From: Pseudomonas sp. FP2309
Lineage (GTDB): Bacteria; Pseudomonadota; Gammaproteobacteria; Pseudomonadales; Pseudomonadaceae
Assembly (NCBI RefSeq): GCF_030687575.1
Contig: NZ_CP117439.1
Span: 4,727,501-4,791,500, forward strand
Reading direction: 5' to 3'
DNA length: 64,000 nucleotides
Shown one piece after another: positions 61,972-64,000 of the stretch (position 1 is its first letter; the number at the start of each line of letters is the position of its first letter). Below the pieces are notes generated by a model. That model did no database searches. It was given only the letters and a program-made list of their open reading frames with translations, and was not told where the DNA came from. The position numbers were made by a program, and so were the translations under genes.

Positions 61972-63888
61972 TTACTTCTGCTCTTTGACTTCTTCGAACT
62001 CAGCATCGACAACGTCGTCATGCTTGGCTTCAGGCTCTGCTTGTTGCGCAGCGCCATCAGCCGGCTGGCCTTGTTCGGCGTACATTTTTTGAGCAACCGG
62101 AGCGGAGACTTTCGACAACTCCTCAACCTTGGCTTCGATGGCAGCCTTGTCGTCGCCTTTAACAGCGGCTTCCAGGGCAACCACGGCAGCTTCGATCGCG
62201 GTCTTCTCTTCAGCGGTTACTTTGTCGCCTGCATCAGCGACCATTTTGCGCGTCGAGTGAACCAGAGCATCACCCTGGTTACGGGCACCGGCCAGCTCTT
62301 CGAACTTCTTGTCAGCTTCGGCATTGGTTTCAGCATCACGGATCATCTGTTGAATTTCTTCATCAGAAAGACCGGAGTTGGCCTTGATGGTGATCTTCTG
62401 CTCTTTGCCCGTTGCCTTGTCTTTCGCGCCGACGTGCAGGATGCCGTTGGCGTCGATGTCGAAGGTCACTTCGATTTGTGGCACACCACGTGGTGCTGGT
62501 GGAATCTCAGCCAGGTCGAACTTGCCCAGAGACTTGTTCTGAGCGGCTTGCTTACGCTCACCTTGCAGCACGTGAATAGTCACCGCGCCCTGATTGTCAT
62601 CGGCAGTCGAGAACACTTGCGATTTCTTGGTAGGAATCGTGGTGTTTTTCTCGATCAGCGCAGTCATCACGCCACCCATGGTTTCGATACCCAAGGTCAG
62701 TGGGCTCACGTCCAGCAGCAGCACGTCTTTCACGTCGCCGGCCAGAACGGCGCCCTGGATGGCAGCACCCATGGCAACCGCTTCATCCGGGTTCACGTCT
62801 TTACGCGCTTCTTTACCGAAGAACTCAGTTACTTTCTGCTGCACCAGCGGCATACGAGTCTGGCCACCGACCAGAATCACGTCGTTGATGGAGCCAACGT
62901 CGATGCCCGCGTCTTTCAACGCAATGCGGCAAGGTTCGATGGTGCGCTGAACCAAGTCTTCAACCAGTGCTTCCAACTTGGCGCGAGAAATCTTCACGTT
63001 CAAGTGCTTAGGACCGGTGGCATCCGCAGTGATGTACGGAAGGTTAACGTCGGTCGACATGCTCGAGGACAGTTCGATCTTGGCTTTCTCGGCAGCTTCC
63101 TTCAGACGCTGCATCGCCAGCGGATCACCCTTGAGGTTCATGCCGCTTTCTTTCTTGAACTCGTCAACGAGGTAGTCGATCAGACGGATGTCAAAGTCCT
63201 CACCACCCAGGAAGGTGTCACCGTTGGTGGCCAACACTTCAAACTGGTGCTCGCCGTCGACTTCTGCGATCTCGATCACGGATACGTCGAAGGTACCGCC
63301 ACCCAGGTCATAAACGATGACAGTGTGGTCGCCTTTGGCCTTGTCCATACCGTAAGCCAGTGCGGCTGCGGTCGGTTCGTTGATGATACGTTTTACATCC
63401 AGACCAGCGATGCGGCCCGCGTCTTTAGTCGCCTGACGCTGACTGTCGTTGAAGTAGGCAGGAACGGTGATCACCGCCTCGGTCACTGCTTCGCCCAAAT
63501 AGTCTTCGGCAGTTTTCTTCATCTTTTTCAAGACTTCAGCCGAGATCTGTGGCGCAGACATTTTGTTGCCATTCACTTCGACCCAGGCGTCACCGTTGTC
63601 AGCCTTGGCGATTTTGTACGGCACCATCTTGATGTCTTTCTGTACGACTTCTTCGTCGAACTTACGACCGATCAGACGCTTTACCGCGTACAGGGTGTTA
63701 TGCGGGTTGGTCACAGCCTGGCGCTTCGCCGACTGACCAACGAGGATCTCGCCATCGTTGGCATAAGCGATGATCGACGGCGTAGTACGCGCGCCTTCAG
63801 CGTTTTCGATAACTTTAGCTTTGCCGTTTTCCATGACCGAGACGCACGAGTTGGTGGTCCCCAGGTCGATACCGATAATTTTGCCCAT
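61972..63888 (-). CDS. dnaK: DnaK, Hsp70 chaperone
   Basis: DnaK folds and protects proteins with DnaJ and GrpE. The 638-residue protein starts [16 protein letters not shown] and contains the Hsp70 signatures ([35 protein letters not shown]), the linker [13 protein letters not shown] before the substrate domain, a helical lid, and a charged tail ending EEVKEQK. A near-consensus sigma-32 promoter lies at 63966-63995. grpE would be expected just beyond the right edge. Confidence 0.98.
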   Translation of the reverse strand: MGKIIGIDLGTTNSCVSVMENGKAKVIENAEGARTTPSIIAYANDGEILVGQSAKRQAVTNPHNTLYAVKRLIGRKFDEEVVQKDIKMVPYKIAKADNGDAWVEVNGNKMSAPQISAEVLKKMKKTAEDYLGEAVTEAVITVPAYFNDSQRQATKDAGRIAGLDVKRIINEPTAAALAYGMDKAKGDHTVIVYDLGGGTFDVSVIEIAEVDGEHQFEVLATNGDTFLGGEDFDIRLIDYLVDEFKKESGMNLKGDPLAMQRLKEAAEKAKIELSSSMSTDVNLPYITADATGPKHLNVKISRAKLEALVEDLVQRTIEPCRIALKDAGIDVGSINDVILVGGQTRMPLVQQKVTEFFGKEARKDVNPDEAVAMGAAIQGAVLAGDVKDVLLLDVSPLTLGIETMGGVMTALIEKNTTIPTKKSQVFSTADDNQGAVTIHVLQGERKQAAQNKSLGKFDLAEIPPAPRGVPQIEVTFDIDANGILHVGAKDKATGKEQKITIKANSGLSDEEIQQMIRDAETNAEADKKFEELAGARNQGDALVHSTRKMVADAGDKVTAEEKTAIEAAVVALEAAVKGDDKAAIEAKVEELSKVSAPVAQKMYAEQGQPADGAAQQAEPEAKHDDVVDAEFEEVKEQK

Positions 63889-63965
63889 GATTTACTCTCC
63901 CGAAACTTGAATTTGGTTGCCGCAGCAGTTGTGGCTAACTGCGGTAGCACTTAAACGCTTGACTT

Positions 63966-63995
63966 ATAAATGGGGGCCTTGCGACGTATTTCAAG
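63966..63995 (-). promoter_or_regulatory. Sigma-32 heat-shock promoter of dnaK
   Basis: On the minus strand CTTGAAA (complement of 63989-63995), 13 bases, then CCCCATTTAT (complement of 63966-63975). This is a near-perfect RpoH promoter about 78 bases upstream of the dnaK ATG. Confidence 0.9.
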
Positions 63996-64000
63996 CCTGC

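Noticed and set aside
61798..63954. 718-codon open frame opposite dnaK
   Set aside because: Antisense shadow of dnaK.

Overview
The window is a stretch of core chromosome from a fluorescent Pseudomonas, most like the P. fluorescens group. This rests on gene content, the gene order shared with the P. aeruginosa PA4692-PA4762 region as I recall it, and the small RNAs CrcZ and PrrF. Coding density is high and nearly every gene has a clear family. I see no prophage, insertion sequence, integron, CRISPR array, toxin-antitoxin pair or defence island, and no broken gene. I did not find an undescribed multi-gene system. What is worth a second look is regulatory and lies in the intergenic regions.

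Layout from left to right. Positions 1-2419 (minus): msrQ (cut by the edge), msrP, pssA. 2564-6277 (minus): the branched-chain amino acid genes ilvB-ilvH-ilvC behind a 0.43 kb leader that holds a possible leader-peptide ORF. 6278-9682 (minus): mrcB (PBP1b), its probable lipoprotein activator LpoP and a YqcC protein. 9801-12267 (plus): a fused phosphotransferase/P-loop kinase-like protein, a pentapeptide-repeat protein and a TfoX C-terminal-domain protein. 12346-15345: iron region with Fur-box-driven sRNA PrrF, the haem importer hmuTUV (minus) and a Fur-like box. 15346-17542: a small Rieske protein, sfsA and an aminotransferase. 17861-26516 (plus): dksA, gluQ, cbrX-cbrA-cbrB, the sRNA gene crcZ with its sigma-54 promoter and CbrB palindrome, pcnB and folK. 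26731-37291 (plus): panBC, pgi, acsA, an MpaB-type oxygenase, an rRNA-methyltransferase-like protein and a large DUF748 envelope protein. 37440-38150 (minus): a two-BON-domain periplasmic protein with a good sigma-54 promoter candidate. 38359-47453 (minus): pnp, rpsO, truB, rbfA, infB, nusA, rimP, tRNA-fMet and tRNA-Leu, the classic metY-rimP-nusA-infB translation/RNA locus. 47476-53660 (minus): secG, tpiA, glmM, folP, ftsH, rlmE. 53766-54074 (plus): yhbY. 54083-64000 (minus): a DUF4149 membrane protein, greA, carB, carA, dapB, dnaJ, dnaK and the dnaK heat-shock promoter.

Functional links: CbrA-CbrB activates crcZ, and CrcZ RNA titrates Hfq/Crc. The acsA ribosome-binding region in the same window carries the A-rich motif that Hfq/Crc recognises, so regulator and a plausible target lie 6 kb apart. 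PrrF and hmuTUV pair iron-sparing regulation with haem uptake. carAB has a strong intrinsic terminator just before carA, suggesting attenuation. All calls come from reading the sequence. No database search, folding program or alignment was run.
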